From Methylibium sp035476815 (GTDB taxonomy: Bacteria; Pseudomonadota; Gammaproteobacteria; Burkholderiales; Burkholderiaceae_C): 64,000 nucleotides of DNA. The stretch covers positions 1 to 64,000 of the forward strand of contig DATILD010000103.1 in the NCBI GenBank assembly GCA_035476815.1, written 5' to 3'. Position 1 is the first letter of the stretch. Each line of letters begins with the position of its first letter. Shown here piece after piece: positions 1 through 10,790 of the stretch. The position numbers were made by a program, and so were the translations under genes. The notes under the pieces were generated by a model. It saw only the letters and a program-made list of their open reading frames with translations. It had not been told where the DNA came from and did not search any database.

Positions 1-1125
1 GCCGGACTTCTCGTTCTCCTTGTTGAGCTGGACGCGGAAGGCCTCGAGCTCGGTGATGTCGGCATCGTCGTGGTTCGTGACATGCGGGATCACGACCCAG
101 TTGCGGTGCAGGTTGGCGCCGCTGATCTTCTTGATGCGGCCCAGCTCCTTGCGCTCGACGGGGCCGAACTTGCTGAAGTCGACCTTGGGCCAGGGCAGCA
201 GGTCGATGCCGCCGACGCCGCCACCGGCCGCGGCCGCCGGGGCCTTGGCGGCCTGCGCTGCCGTGCGTGTGTCGCCGGCCATCACGCCCTTGACGAAGCG
301 CTGCACGTCTTCGGGCGTGATGCGGCCCTTGAGCCCCGTGCCCTTGACCTCGGCCAGCGGCACGCCGAGCTCGCGCGCGAAGCGCCGCACCGAGGGCGAG
401 GCATGCGGCAGCTGGCCGCTGGGCGCGCTCGGTTCGTGGGCCGGCAGCGCGGCGGTCGGCGGCGTACGCCCGACCGGCTGGCTGGCGAGTGCGGGGGCCG
501 GGTTCGCGGCCGCCGCGGTCGGTGCGGCCACGGCGGGCGCCGCCACAGCAATACCGGCCACGCCGCTCATCACCGCGATCGGCGTGCCCTTGGCCACCTT
601 GTCGCCGATCTTCACCAGCAGGCGCTCGATCGTGCCGGCCTGCGGCGACGGGATCTCCATCGAGGCCTTGTCGCTCTCGACGGTGATCAGGCTCTGCTCG
701 GGCTTCACCGTGTCACCGGCCTTGACAAGCAGCTCGATGACTGCGACCTCGTCGAAGTCGCCGATGTCGGGCACGACGATCTCGACCGGGCCGGTCGCTG
801 CCGCCGGCGCGGCCACCGGTGCCGCCGCGGCGGCCGGTGCCGGCGCTGCCGCCGCAGCTACCGGTGCAGCCGCCGCCGGCGCGCCCGCCGCCGTCTCCAG
901 CAGCAGCACGACCGAGCCTTCATTCACCTTGTCGCCCAATGCGACACGCAGCTCCTTCACGATGCCGGCATGGCTCGACGGGATCTCCATCGAGGCCTTG
1001 TCGCTCTCCACCGTGATGAGGCTTTGCTCGGCCTTGATCGAGTCGCCGGCCTTCACCAGCACCTCGATCACCGCCACCGAATCGAAGTCGCCGATGTCCG
1101 GCACTTTCACTTCCACGAGGGCCAT
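1..1125 (-). CDS. aceF: Pyruvate dehydrogenase E2, dihydrolipoyllysine acetyltransferase (5' part; runs off the window)
   Basis: The acetyltransferase core of the pyruvate dehydrogenase complex passes acetyl groups from E1 to CoA. The visible 375 residues hold two lipoyl domains (about 1-77 and 113-188), each with a VESDKASMEIPS motif whose lysines (K43, K153) would carry lipoate. An Ala/Pro linker (about 80-112) joins them. A peripheral-subunit-binding domain follows (about 241-281, with GRITPEDV), then the start of the catalytic domain from about 318. The catalytic HxxxD motif lies beyond the window edge. The ATG has an AGGAGAC site 6 nt upstream and begins 24 bp after the aceE stop, so the two are co-transcribed. 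The near-identical lipoyl segments give a direct DNA repeat around 658-679 and 990-1011. Domain order is read from the sequence; function is established for the family. Confidence 0.97.
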   Translation of the reverse strand, partial: MALVEVKVPDIGDFDSVAVIEVLVKAGDSIKAEQSLITVESDKASMEIPSSHAGIVKELRVALGDKVNEGSVVLLLETAAGAPAAAAPVAAAAAPAPAAAAAPVAAPAAATGPVEIVVPDIGDFDEVAVIELLVKAGDTVKPEQSLITVESDKASMEIPSPQAGTIERLLVKIGDKVAKGTPIAVMSGVAGIAVAAPAVAAPTAAAANPAPALASQPVGRTPPTAALPAHEPSAPSGQLPHASPSVRRFARELGVPLAEVKGTGLKGRITPEDVQRFVKGVMAGDTRTAAQAAKAPAAAAGGGVGGIDLLPWPKVDFSKFGPVERKELGRIKKISGANLHRNWVVIPHVTNHDDADITELEAFRVQLNKENEKSG

Positions 1126-1149
1126 GTTCTTGTCTCCTGCGCCGCGCAC

Positions 1150-3882
1150 TCAGGCGTACAGCGGATTGATCTTGTTGGTGTCGATGCCGTACTTGGCAAT
1201 CGCCTCGGCCACCTTCGCGGCCGGCAGCACGCCGTCGTCGGCCAGCGCCTTCAGCGCGGCCACCACGACGTAGTGACGGTTGACCTCGAAGTGCTCGCGC
1301 AGCTTGGTGCGGAAGTCGCTGCGCCCGAAGCCGTCGGTGCCCAGCACCCGGTAGCTGCGGCCCTTGGGGATGAAGGCGCGGATCTGCTCCGCATAGGCCT
1401 TCATGTAGTCGGTCGAGGCGATCACCGCGCCGGCATGCGGCGCCAGCTGCTGCGTCACGAAGGGCACGCGCGCCGCCTCGGTCGGGTGCAGCAGGTTCCA
1501 GCGCTCGGCGTCCTGGCCGTCGCGCGCCAGCTCGTTGAAGCTCGGGCAGCTCCAGACGTTGGCGGCCACGCCCCAGTCGGCCTCGAGCAGCGCCTTGGCC
1601 GCGATCGACTCGCGCAGGATCGTGCCGCTGCCCAGCAGGTTGACCGACGGCGCGCCCTTCTTCGCCTTGCCCTCCTCGAGCAGGTACATGCCCTTGATGA
1701 TCTGCGCCTCGGTGCCCGGTTTCAGGCCCGGCTGGGCGTAGTTCTCGTTGAGCAGCGTCAGGTAGAAGTAGACGTTGTCCTGCTGCTCGACCATGCGCTT
1801 CAAGCCATGGTGGAGGATCACCGCCACCTCGTGCGCGAAGGTCGGGTCGTAGCTGATGCAGTTGGGGATCGTGCCGGCGAGGATGTGGCTGTGGCCGTCC
1901 TCGTGCTGCAGGCCCTCGCCGTTCAGCGTGGTGCGGCCCGAGGTGCCGCCGAGCAGGAAGCCGCGCGCCTGCATGTCGCCGGCGGCCCAGGCCAGGTCGC
2001 CGATGCGCTGGAAGCCGAACATCGAGTAGTAGACGAAGAACGGGATCATGATGCGGTTGTTCGTCGAGTACGACGTCGCCGCGGCGATCCAGCTGCTCAT
2101 GCCGCCCGCCTCGTTGATGCCCTCCTGCAGCACCTGGCCGGCCTTGTCCTCGCGGTAGTACATCACCTGGTCCTTGTCGACCGGCGTGTAGTTCTGGCCC
2201 GCGGGGTTGTAGATGCCGATCTGGCGGAACAGCCCCTCCATGCCGAAGGTGCGCGCCTCGTCGACCAGGATGGGCACGGTGCGCGGGCCGAGCGCCTTGT
2301 CGCGCAGCAGCGCGTTCAGGCAGCGCACGTACGCTTGAGTGGTACTGATCTCGCGGCCCTCGGGCGTGGCGTCGAGCACCGCCTGGAAGGCCGACAGTTC
2401 CGGTACCGGCAGCGACTCGCTGGCCTTGGCGCGGCGCTTGGGCAGGTAGCCGCCGAGCGCCTTGCGGCGCGCGTGCAGGTACTGCATCTCGGGCGAGTCG
2501 TCGGCCGGCTTGTAGAACGGGATGTCGTGCAGCCGGTCGTCGGGGATGGGGATGTTGAAGCGGTCGCGGAAGGCCTTGACGTCCTCGTCGACGAGCTTCT
2601 TGGTCTGGTGGGCGGTGTTCTTGCCCTCGCCGATCTTGCCCATGCCGTAGCCCTTGACGGTCTTGATCAGCAGCACCGTGGGCTGGCCCTTGTGGTTGAC
2701 AGCCGCGTGGTAGGCCGCGTGGACCTTGTGCGGGTCATGGCCGCCGCGGTTCAGGCGCCAGATGTCGTCGTCGCTGAGCTGCGCGACCATCTCGAGCAGC
2801 TTCGGGTGCTGGCCGAAGAAGTGCTTGCGGACGAAGGCGCCGTCGTTGGCCTTCATGGCCTGGTAGTCGCCGTCGACCGTCTCCATCATCACCTTGCGCA
2901 GCAGGCCTTCCTTGTCGCGCGCAAGCAGCGGGTCCCAATAGCTGCCCCAGATCAGCTTGATGACGTTCCAGCCCGAGCCGCGGAACTCGCCCTCGAGCTC
3001 CTGGATGATCTTGCCGTTGCCGCGCACCGGACCGTCGAGGCGCTGCAGGTTGCAGTTGATGACGAAGATCAGGTTGTCGAGCTTCTCGCGCGCAGCGAGG
3101 CTGATCGCGCCCAGCGACTCCGGCTCGTCCATCTCGCCGTCGCCGCAGAACACCCAGACCTTGCGCTGCGAGGTGTCGGCGAGGCCGCGCGCATGCAGGT
3201 ACTTCAGGAAGCGCGCCTGGTAGATCGCCATCAGCGGGCCCAGGCCCATCGACACCGTCGGGAACTGCCAGAACCCGGGCATCAGCTTCGGGTGCGGGTA
3301 GCTCGACAGCCCCTTGCCGTCGACCTCCTGGCGGAAGTTCAGCAGCTGCTCCTCGGTGATGCGGCCCTCCATGTAGGCGCGGGCGTAGATGCCGGGCGAG
3401 CTGTGGCCCTGGATGTAGAGCAGATCGCCGCCATGGGTGCCGCCGGCGTCGGTGTCGTCGGCATGCCAGAAGTGGTTGAAGCCGGCGCCGAACATCGTCG
3501 CCAGCGACGCGAAGCTGGAGATGTGGCCGCCGAGGTCGCCGCCGTCGGCCGGGTCGAGCCGGTTGGCCTTGACCACCATCGCCATCGCGTTCCAGCGCAT
3601 GTAGGCGCGCAGCCGCTCTTCCACATCGATCTGCCCCGGGCTGTGCTGTTCCTGGCCGGCCGGGATGGTGTTGACATAGGGCGTGGTGGCTGAGAACGGC
3701 GTGTCGATGCCGGCCTGGCGCGCCTCGTCGATCAGGCGCTCGAGCAGAAAGTGCGCGCGCTGCGGGCCTTCGCTGTCGATGACGGCGGCCAGGGCCTCCA
3801 GCCATTCACGGGTTTCCTGGGAATCGGTGTCGCTCGCATCGTTGGCGGCGGCCGCACGGAAGGATTCCGGCATGGCGGACAT
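1150..3882 (-). CDS. aceE: Pyruvate dehydrogenase E1 component, homodimeric type
   Basis: Thiamine-diphosphate-dependent decarboxylation of pyruvate and reductive acetylation of the lipoyl groups of AceF in the cytoplasm. The 910 residues match the length of the alpha2-type AceE of gamma- and betaproteobacteria. The thiamine-diphosphate motif begins GDGEMDEPES and runs to about ...NCNLQRLDG. The C-terminus INPLYA also fits the family. The start ATG at 3882 has an AGGAGA site 6 nt upstream; an internal ATG four codons in is less well placed. aceF follows after 24 bp. The gene is transcribed divergently from a two-component system that could regulate it, but no direct evidence for that is visible here. 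Confidence 0.98.
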   Translation of the reverse strand: MSAMPESFRAAAANDASDTDSQETREWLEALAAVIDSEGPQRAHFLLERLIDEARQAGIDTPFSATTPYVNTIPAGQEQHSPGQIDVEERLRAYMRWNAMAMVVKANRLDPADGGDLGGHISSFASLATMFGAGFNHFWHADDTDAGGTHGGDLLYIQGHSSPGIYARAYMEGRITEEQLLNFRQEVDGKGLSSYPHPKLMPGFWQFPTVSMGLGPLMAIYQARFLKYLHARGLADTSQRKVWVFCGDGEMDEPESLGAISLAAREKLDNLIFVINCNLQRLDGPVRGNGKIIQELEGEFRGSGWNVIKLIWGSYWDPLLARDKEGLLRKVMMETVDGDYQAMKANDGAFVRKHFFGQHPKLLEMVAQLSDDDIWRLNRGGHDPHKVHAAYHAAVNHKGQPTVLLIKTVKGYGMGKIGEGKNTAHQTKKLVDEDVKAFRDRFNIPIPDDRLHDIPFYKPADDSPEMQYLHARRKALGGYLPKRRAKASESLPVPELSAFQAVLDATPEGREISTTQAYVRCLNALLRDKALGPRTVPILVDEARTFGMEGLFRQIGIYNPAGQNYTPVDKDQVMYYREDKAGQVLQEGINEAGGMSSWIAAATSYSTNNRIMIPFFVYYSMFGFQRIGDLAWAAGDMQARGFLLGGTSGRTTLNGEGLQHEDGHSHILAGTIPNCISYDPTFAHEVAVILHHGLKRMVEQQDNVYFYLTLLNENYAQPGLKPGTEAQIIKGMYLLEEGKAKKGAPSVNLLGSGTILRESIAAKALLEADWGVAANVWSCPSFNELARDGQDAERWNLLHPTEAARVPFVTQQLAPHAGAVIASTDYMKAYAEQIRAFIPKGRSYRVLGTDGFGRSDFRTKLREHFEVNRHYVVVAALKALADDGVLPAAKVAEAIAKYGIDTNKINPLYA

Positions 3883-4054
3883 GGTTTGTCTCCTGGATGT
3901 GGTGGCGCGGTGGCGCCGTCTTGGGGGTCAGATGCAGTGTGACATGCTTCCGATGAAATTTCAAATCGCGCCAGTCAATTTCATATAGTAAAATCACGTA
4001 CGGGCTAACCGCAGGCTGCCGGCGCTTTGCCGCGGCTGCTTGGATAATCGAGCG
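3883..4054. promoter_or_regulatory. Divergent promoter region between aceE and the sensor kinase
   Basis: This is the only AT-rich patch in the first 7 kb (about 3950-4000). It contains a perfect 10-bp palindrome TGAAATTTCA at 3954-3963 and a further AATTTCA half-site at 3978-3984, which could form an operator for aceE. A GATAAT box at 4043-4048 lies 6 nt before the kinase ATG. Which regulator acts here cannot be told from the sequence. Confidence 0.5.
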
Positions 4055-6634
4055 ATGACGGACTCGGGGCTGGATTCGACGCTCGGCGCTCTCGACGAGC
4101 GGCGCCCACGCCGCCTGTTTCGCGCCTGGTGGAAGCGCCTGTCCCCAGCTCGGCAGGATCGGTTCGCCACGTTCGGCCCCCTGCTCTCGGTGCTGCTGTT
4201 CCTCGCGGTGATCATCGCGACCTTCTGGTACTTGCGCAACGAGGAGCACGAGCGCGAGCTCGAGTCCGTCCAGCGCGACGCCGAGATCGCCCAGCAGCAG
4301 ATCCGCCTGCGCCTGATCGAGAACCAGGAGCAGCTCGTGCGCATGGCGCGCGAGGTCGCCACCAAGGCGATCGACATCGACGAGTTCAGCGGCCAGGCGG
4401 TGAGCTTCGCCCGCGAGCGGCCGGAGATCGTGAGCTTGGCCTGGCTCACCGCCGACCAGCGCCTCAAGGCCCACCATGTGTCGCCCAACCACCCGACCGA
4501 TCTGCGGCTGCCCGAACCGCCGCTGGCCAGCGGCCCGCAGCTGATGGGCCCGCCCGAGCCGGCGGGGCCCGAGCTCGACGGCGGTGAACCCGCCTGGGCC
4601 TTCGCCGCCGCGCGCGATCTGCGCCAGCCGGTCTACTCGCGCCCCTTCGAGGGCCAGGCGGCGATGCCGGTGTTCCAGATCCAGGTGCCGCTGATCGACC
4701 GCAGCGCGTTCTCGGGCACGCTGGTGGCCGAGTATTCGGTCGAAGGCCTGCTGCGCTACTTCGTGCCGCCGGAGGTGACGCGCCGCCACGCGATCAGCCT
4801 GATCGACGGCAACGACCGCATCCTCGCCAGCAGCGTGTCGCGCGAGCCCGGCAACAGCAGCACGCGGCGCAGCGGCTTCCAGGCCGACGTGCCGCTGGCC
4901 CCGTCCGCCAACGGCCTGGTGGTGCGCGGCGAGGGCTGGCGAACCTCGATCGGCCTGATCGGCAACACGCTGTTCTGGATGGTGGTGGCGCTGTCGGCGC
5001 TGACGGTGTGGATGCTGCTCGGCACCTGGCGCCACGTGCGCCGGCGCTCGCAGATGCAGAGCGCGCTGGTGTCGGAGACCAATTTCCGCCGCGCGATGGA
5101 GAACTCCATGCTGACCGGCATGCGCGCGATGGACCTGGAGGGTCGCATCACCTACGTGAACCCGGCCTTCTGCGCGATGACCGGCTACACCGAGGCCGAG
5201 CTGATCGGCCGGCTGCCGCCCTACCCCTACTGGCCGCTCGACCGGCTGGAGGAGAACAACCGCCTGCTGCTGCAGGAGCTGCAGGGCCGCAGCCCGGCCG
5301 GCGGCATCGAGATCAAGGTAATGCGCAAGGACGGCACGCTGTTCGACGCGCGCATGTATGTCTCGCCGCTGATCGACGCCAAGGGCCAGCAGACCGGCTG
5401 GATGACCTCGATGACCAACATCACCGAGGCCAAGCGCATCCGCGACCAGCTGTCGGCCTCGCACGAGCGCTTCACGACCGTGCTCGAGGGGCTGGAGGCG
5501 GCGGTGTCGGTGCTGTCGGTGGCGCAAGCCGAGATCCTGTTCGCCAATCGTTCCTACCGCCTGTGGTTCGGTGCCGAGGCGCGCGGCCACGCGCTGCTGG
5601 CCGGCGCCGACGAGCATGGCGGCGCGCCGCCGGACGCCGACGACCCGGTCGACAGCTTCGGCGGCCTGCCGGCCCAGCACCTGACCGACGCCGCCGGCGA
5701 CGCCCGCGAGGTCTTCGTCGAGCCGCTGCAGAAGTGGTTCGAGGTCCGCGCGCGCTACGTGCAGTGGACCGACGGGCGGCTCGCGCAGATGCTGATCGCC
5801 ACCGACATCACCGCCCGCCGCCGCGCCGAGGAGCAGGCCTCGCACCAGGCCGAGAAGGCCCAGGTCACGAGCCGGCTGGTGACGATGGGCGAGATGGCCT
5901 CGAGCGTCGCGCACGAGCTGAACCAGCCGCTGACCGCGATCACCAACTACTGCAACGGCATGGTCTCGCGGGTGCGCGGCGACGCGATCGACAAGAGCGA
6001 CCTGATCGCCGCGCTCGAGAAGACTTCGCGCCAGGCGCAGCGCGCAGGGCAGATCATCCACCGCATCCGCGCCTTCGTGAAGCGCAGCGAGCCGCAGCGC
6101 CAGCCGGCCAAGGCGCGCGACATCGTCGAGGACGCGGTCGAGCTGGCCTCCATCGAGGTGCGCCGCCGCAACGTCAACATCCGCACCTACGTGGCGCAGC
6201 GCCTGCCGCTGCTGCAGGTGGACCCGATCCTGATCGAGCAGGTGATCCTGAACCTGCTGAAGAACGCCGCCGAGGCGATCGACAGTGCCCATCTGCCGCC
6301 GGCGCGCCGTCACATCGAGCTGCGCGTCGTGCCGCGTCACACGCCCGAGGAAGGCGGCGTGATCGAGTTCAGCGTCACCGACCACGGCCCCGGCGTGAAG
6401 CCCGAGGTGATGGCGCGGCTCTACGAGGCCTTCTTCTCGACCAAGGCCGACGGCCTGGGCATCGGCCTGTCGTTGTGCCGCTCCATCATCGAGTCGCACC
6501 GCGGGAGGATCCGCGCCGAGAACCTCTACAATGGTGATATCGCAATCGGGTGCCGATTCGCCTTCACGCTGCCGGTCGAAACGACCGCCCCGCCCTCCGA
6601 GGCGCCGGCCTCCACGGTCACGGAAAACGCATGA
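4055..6634 (+). CDS. PAS-domain sensor histidine kinase, FixL/TtrS-like, membrane-bound
   Basis: Probable inner-membrane sensor kinase of 859 residues. A first membrane segment (about 41-61) and a second (about 302-327) enclose a roughly 240-residue periplasmic sensor region. Two PAS regions follow (about 340-455 and 465-590), the first with the typical ITYVNPAF and MTGYTEAELIG. The dimerisation box has AHELNQPLT with the phospho-acceptor His near residue 620. Asn-rich LLKNAAEA, DHGPGV and GLGIGLSL form the ATP-binding lobe. The gene overlaps the following response-regulator gene by ATGA, so they form one operon. The ATG at 4055 was preferred over an in-frame TTG at 4040 because a GATAAT box sits 6 nt upstream, as for a leaderless mRNA. 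The signal sensed is unknown; proximity to aceE suggests, but does not prove, a link to central carbon metabolism. Confidence 0.9.
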   Translation: MTDSGLDSTLGALDERRPRRLFRAWWKRLSPARQDRFATFGPLLSVLLFLAVIIATFWYLRNEEHERELESVQRDAEIAQQQIRLRLIENQEQLVRMAREVATKAIDIDEFSGQAVSFARERPEIVSLAWLTADQRLKAHHVSPNHPTDLRLPEPPLASGPQLMGPPEPAGPELDGGEPAWAFAAARDLRQPVYSRPFEGQAAMPVFQIQVPLIDRSAFSGTLVAEYSVEGLLRYFVPPEVTRRHAISLIDGNDRILASSVSREPGNSSTRRSGFQADVPLAPSANGLVVRGEGWRTSIGLIGNTLFWMVVALSALTVWMLLGTWRHVRRRSQMQSALVSETNFRRAMENSMLTGMRAMDLEGRITYVNPAFCAMTGYTEAELIGRLPPYPYWPLDRLEENNRLLLQELQGRSPAGGIEIKVMRKDGTLFDARMYVSPLIDAKGQQTGWMTSMTNITEAKRIRDQLSASHERFTTVLEGLEAAVSVLSVAQAEILFANRSYRLWFGAEARGHALLAGADEHGGAPPDADDPVDSFGGLPAQHLTDAAGDAREVFVEPLQKWFEVRARYVQWTDGRLAQMLIATDITARRRAEEQASHQAEKAQVTSRLVTMGEMASSVAHELNQPLTAITNYCNGMVSRVRGDAIDKSDLIAALEKTSRQAQRAGQIIHRIRAFVKRSEPQRQPAKARDIVEDAVELASIEVRRRNVNIRTYVAQRLPLLQVDPILIEQVILNLLKNAAEAIDSAHLPPARRHIELRVVPRHTPEEGGVIEFSVTDHGPGVKPEVMARLYEAFFSTKADGLGIGLSLCRSIIESHRGRIRAENLYNGDIAIGCRFAFTLPVETTAPPSEAPASTVTENA

Positions 6635-7254
6635 GCCTCATCCCGAAAAAGGGCACCGTCTATGTCGTCGACGACGACGAAGCGGTGCGCGATTCCCTGC
6701 AATGGCTGCTCGAGGGCAAGGACTACCGGGTCAAGTGCTTCGACTCGGCCGAGTCCTTCCTGTCGCGCTTCGATCCGCGCGAGGTCGCGTGCCTGATCGC
6801 CGACATCCGCATGGACGGCATGAGCGGCCTGGAACTGCAGGACCGGCTGGTCGAGCGCAAGAGCCCGCTGCCGGTGGTCTTCATCACCGGCCACGGCGAC
6901 GTGCCGATGGCGGTGACGACGATGAAGAAGGGCGCGATGGACTTCATCGAGAAGCCCTTCAAGGAAGAGGAACTGCTCGGCCTGGTGGAGCGCATGCTCG
7001 ACCAGGCGCGCGCCGCCTTCAGCCAGCACCAGGAGGCCGCCAGCCGCGACGCGTTGCTCAGCCGCCTGACCACGCGCGAGAGCCAGGTGCTCGAGCGCAT
7101 CGTCGCCGGCCGGCTCAACAAGCAGATCGCCGACGACCTGGGCATCAGCATCAAGACGGTGGAGGCGCACCGCGCCAACATCATGGAAAAGCTCAACGCC
7201 AACACCGTGGCCGATCTGCTGAAGATCGCGCTGGGCGCGCAAGCGAAGGTCTGA
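6631..7254 (+). CDS. Response regulator, FixJ/NarL type (receiver plus LuxR HTH)
   Basis: Cytoplasmic transcription regulator of 207 residues, partner of the preceding kinase (ATGA overlap). The N-terminal receiver domain has the acidic DDDE cluster (residues 14-17), the phospho-acceptor D58 in IADIRMDGM and the FIEKPF lysine motif. After a short linker comes a LuxR-type DNA-binding domain with LTTRESQVLERIVAG and NKQIADDLGISIKTVEAHR. The domain order matches FixJ/TtrR-like activators. Targets are not evident; a strong terminator follows at once. The ATG at 6631 is the start because an upstream in-frame ATG at 6550 lies inside the kinase gene. Confidence 0.93.
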   Translation: MSLIPKKGTVYVVDDDEAVRDSLQWLLEGKDYRVKCFDSAESFLSRFDPREVACLIADIRMDGMSGLELQDRLVERKSPLPVVFITGHGDVPMAVTTMKKGAMDFIEKPFKEEELLGLVERMLDQARAAFSQHQEAASRDALLSRLTTRESQVLERIVAGRLNKQIADDLGISIKTVEAHRANIMEKLNANTVADLLKIALGAQAKV

Positions 7255-7270
7255 GCGTCCCCGCCGAACC

Positions 7271-7297
7271 AGGCCGCTGTGCGCAGCGGCCTTTTTT
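7271..7297 (+). terminator. Rho-independent terminator of the two-component operon
   Basis: A 9-bp perfect stem (AGGCCGCTG/CAGCGGCCT) with a 4-nt loop is followed by a run of T residues, 17 bp after the response-regulator stop. Confidence 0.93.
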
Positions 7298-7403
7298 CAT
7301 GGCGGAACCGGCGGCGCGCTATGCGATCGATCAACACACTTCAACCCGGCGCCCGCCGACCCGGCGGACACTGACGCCTTTCTGGACCCACGAGGCCTGA
7401 CCG

Positions 7404-9443
<2,040 letters not shown>

Positions 9444-9473
9444 GATAGAGGCCTGTCAACCGCGGGGAGCCCC

Positions 9474-10073
9474 ATGAGCCGACGCCGTGTTGCACTGCTC
9501 CTGATCCTGCTGGCCGCGCTGCCGGCCGCGCAGGCCCAGTACAAGGTCATCGAGTCCGACGGCCGCGTGACCTACACCGACCGGCCGACGACCGCGCCGT
9601 CGGCGCGGGTGCAGTCCATGGACCTGCGCAGCGGCCAGGCGGTGACAACCACCGCCCTGCCCTACGCGCTGCAGCAGCCGGCGGCGCGCTTCCCGGTCAC
9701 GCTGTACACGATGCCGAACTGCAGCGTCTGCGACCGCGGCCGTGCCTACCTGCAGCAGCGTGGCATCCCGTACGACGAGAAGACGATCGACTCGCAGCGC
9801 GACCGCGCCGCCTGGACATCGCTGAACCTTGGCAGCGAGGTGCCGGTGCTGCGCATCGGCCAGCAGGTGCTGCGCAACTTCGCCGAGGCTCAATGGGCCA
9901 GCGATCTCGACCTGGCAGGCTATCCCGCCGCGTCGCAGCTGCCGCCCGGCTACCGCGGCTGGCAGCCCAGTCCGCTGGCCGGCGCCGAGCCGCCGCCCCC
10001 GCCACCGCGGGCCCAGGCGCCCGCCGCCCTGCCGCCGGTGCTGCAGGGCGCGCCGGACGGCATCCGCTTCTGA
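9474..10073 (+). CDS. Periplasmic DUF4124-glutaredoxin fusion protein
   Basis: A 199-residue secreted protein. A signal peptide (about 1-22, ending AAQAQ) is followed by a DUF4124 segment (YKVIESDGRVTYTDRP) and then a glutaredoxin-like domain (about 73-150) with a CSVC redox motif at C83/C86, plus EVPVLRIGQQV matching the TVP/cis-Pro loop. A Pro-rich tail of about 50 residues ends the protein. It probably acts as a thiol-disulfide protein in the periplasm; the substrate is unknown. A GGGGAG ribosome site lies 4 nt before the ATG. Its stop is 4 bp from that of the convergent rpiA. A second DUF4124 protein occurs at 57530. Confidence 0.85.
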   Translation: MSRRRVALLLILLAALPAAQAQYKVIESDGRVTYTDRPTTAPSARVQSMDLRSGQAVTTTALPYALQQPAARFPVTLYTMPNCSVCDRGRAYLQQRGIPYDEKTIDSQRDRAAWTSLNLGSEVPVLRIGQQVLRNFAEAQWASDLDLAGYPAASQLPPGYRGWQPSPLAGAEPPPPPPRAQAPAALPPVLQGAPDGIRF

Positions 10074-10077
10074 CGCG

Positions 10078-10737
10078 TCAGTAGTTCAGCGTCAGCACGC
10101 CCTCGGGCGTGCCGAGCAGGCAGACGCTCGCCTTGTGGCGCGCGAACACGCCCACGGTGACGACGCCGGGCCACTGGTTGACCTCGGTCTCGAAGGCCCG
10201 CGGGTCGGTGATCGCGAGGCCGCGCACGTCGAGGATCGCCTGGCCGTTGTCGGTCACGACGCCCTCGCGCAGCGACGCCGTGCCGCCCAGCGCCGCGAAG
10301 CGCCGTGCGACCTGCGCCGCGGCCATCGGGATCACCTCCACCGGCAGCGGGAAGCGGCCCAGCACCTCGACGCGCTTGGACGCGTCGGCGATGCAGACGA
10401 AGCGCTCGGCCAGGTCGGCGACGATCTTCTCGCGTGTCAGCGCGGCGCCGCCGCCCTTGACCATGTGGCCGTGGCCGTCGATCTCGTCGGCGCCGTCGAT
10501 GTAGACCGGCAGGCGCTCGACCTCGGCCGCCTCGAACACCGCGATGCCGAGCGCCCGCAGCCGCTCGCTGCTGCGGTTGGAGCTCGACACCGCGCCGCGG
10601 ATGCGGTCCTGGATGCCGGCCAGCGCGTCGATGAAGCGGTCGACGGTCGAGCCGGTACCGACGCCGACGATCGCGCCCTCGGGCACGTAAGCGAGCGCGG
10701 CATGGCCGACGAGGGTCTTGAGTTCGTCCTGGTTCAT
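10078..10737 (-). CDS. rpiA: Ribose-5-phosphate isomerase A
   Basis: Interconverts ribose 5-phosphate and ribulose 5-phosphate, serving the pentose phosphate pathway and feeding phosphoribulokinase of the nearby cbb operon. The 219 residues include VGVGTGSTV, SSNRS, IDGADEIDG (catalytic Asp/Glu region) and MVKGGGAALTREKIVA, all diagnostic for RpiA. The start ATG has no ribosome-binding site, but a GATAAT box lies 7 nt upstream, so the transcript is probably leaderless. It is divergent from pyrD, which shows the same arrangement. Confidence 0.97.
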   Translation of the reverse strand: MNQDELKTLVGHAALAYVPEGAIVGVGTGSTVDRFIDALAGIQDRIRGAVSSSNRSSERLRALGIAVFEAAEVERLPVYIDGADEIDGHGHMVKGGGAALTREKIVADLAERFVCIADASKRVEVLGRFPLPVEVIPMAAAQVARRFAALGGTASLREGVVTDNGQAILDVRGLAITDPRAFETEVNQWPGVVTVGVFARHKASVCLLGTPEGVLTLNY

Positions 10738-10744
10738 GGCGCCG

Positions 10745-10750
10745 ATTATC
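10745..10750 (-). promoter_or_regulatory. -10 box of rpiA (leaderless)
   Basis: GATAAT on the minus strand ends 7 nt before the rpiA ATG, which places the expected transcription start at the initiation codon. Confidence 0.6.
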
Positions 10751-10777
10751 CCGGGGCGGCGCCAGCCGGCCCTCGGA

Positions 10778-10783
10778 GACAAT
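10778..10783 (+). promoter_or_regulatory. -10 box of pyrD (leaderless)
   Basis: GACAAT ends 7 nt before the pyrD ATG and no Shine-Dalgarno sequence intervenes. Confidence 0.5.
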
Positions 10784-10790
10784 CGCGGCC

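Noticed and set aside
658..1011. Direct repeat in aceF as a mobile or recombination element
   Set aside because: It reflects the two homologous lipoyl domains, a normal feature of E2 proteins.
70..3693. A 1207-codon plus-strand open frame opposite aceE
   Set aside because: It is a high-GC antisense shadow: the translation is Arg/His/Leu/Ala/Val-rich without motifs, while the minus strand encodes an unmistakable AceE.
3806..6499. An 897-codon minus-strand frame opposite the sensor kinase
   Set aside because: Mirror of the kinase coding sequence; its translation has no domains and runs into the aceE 5' end.
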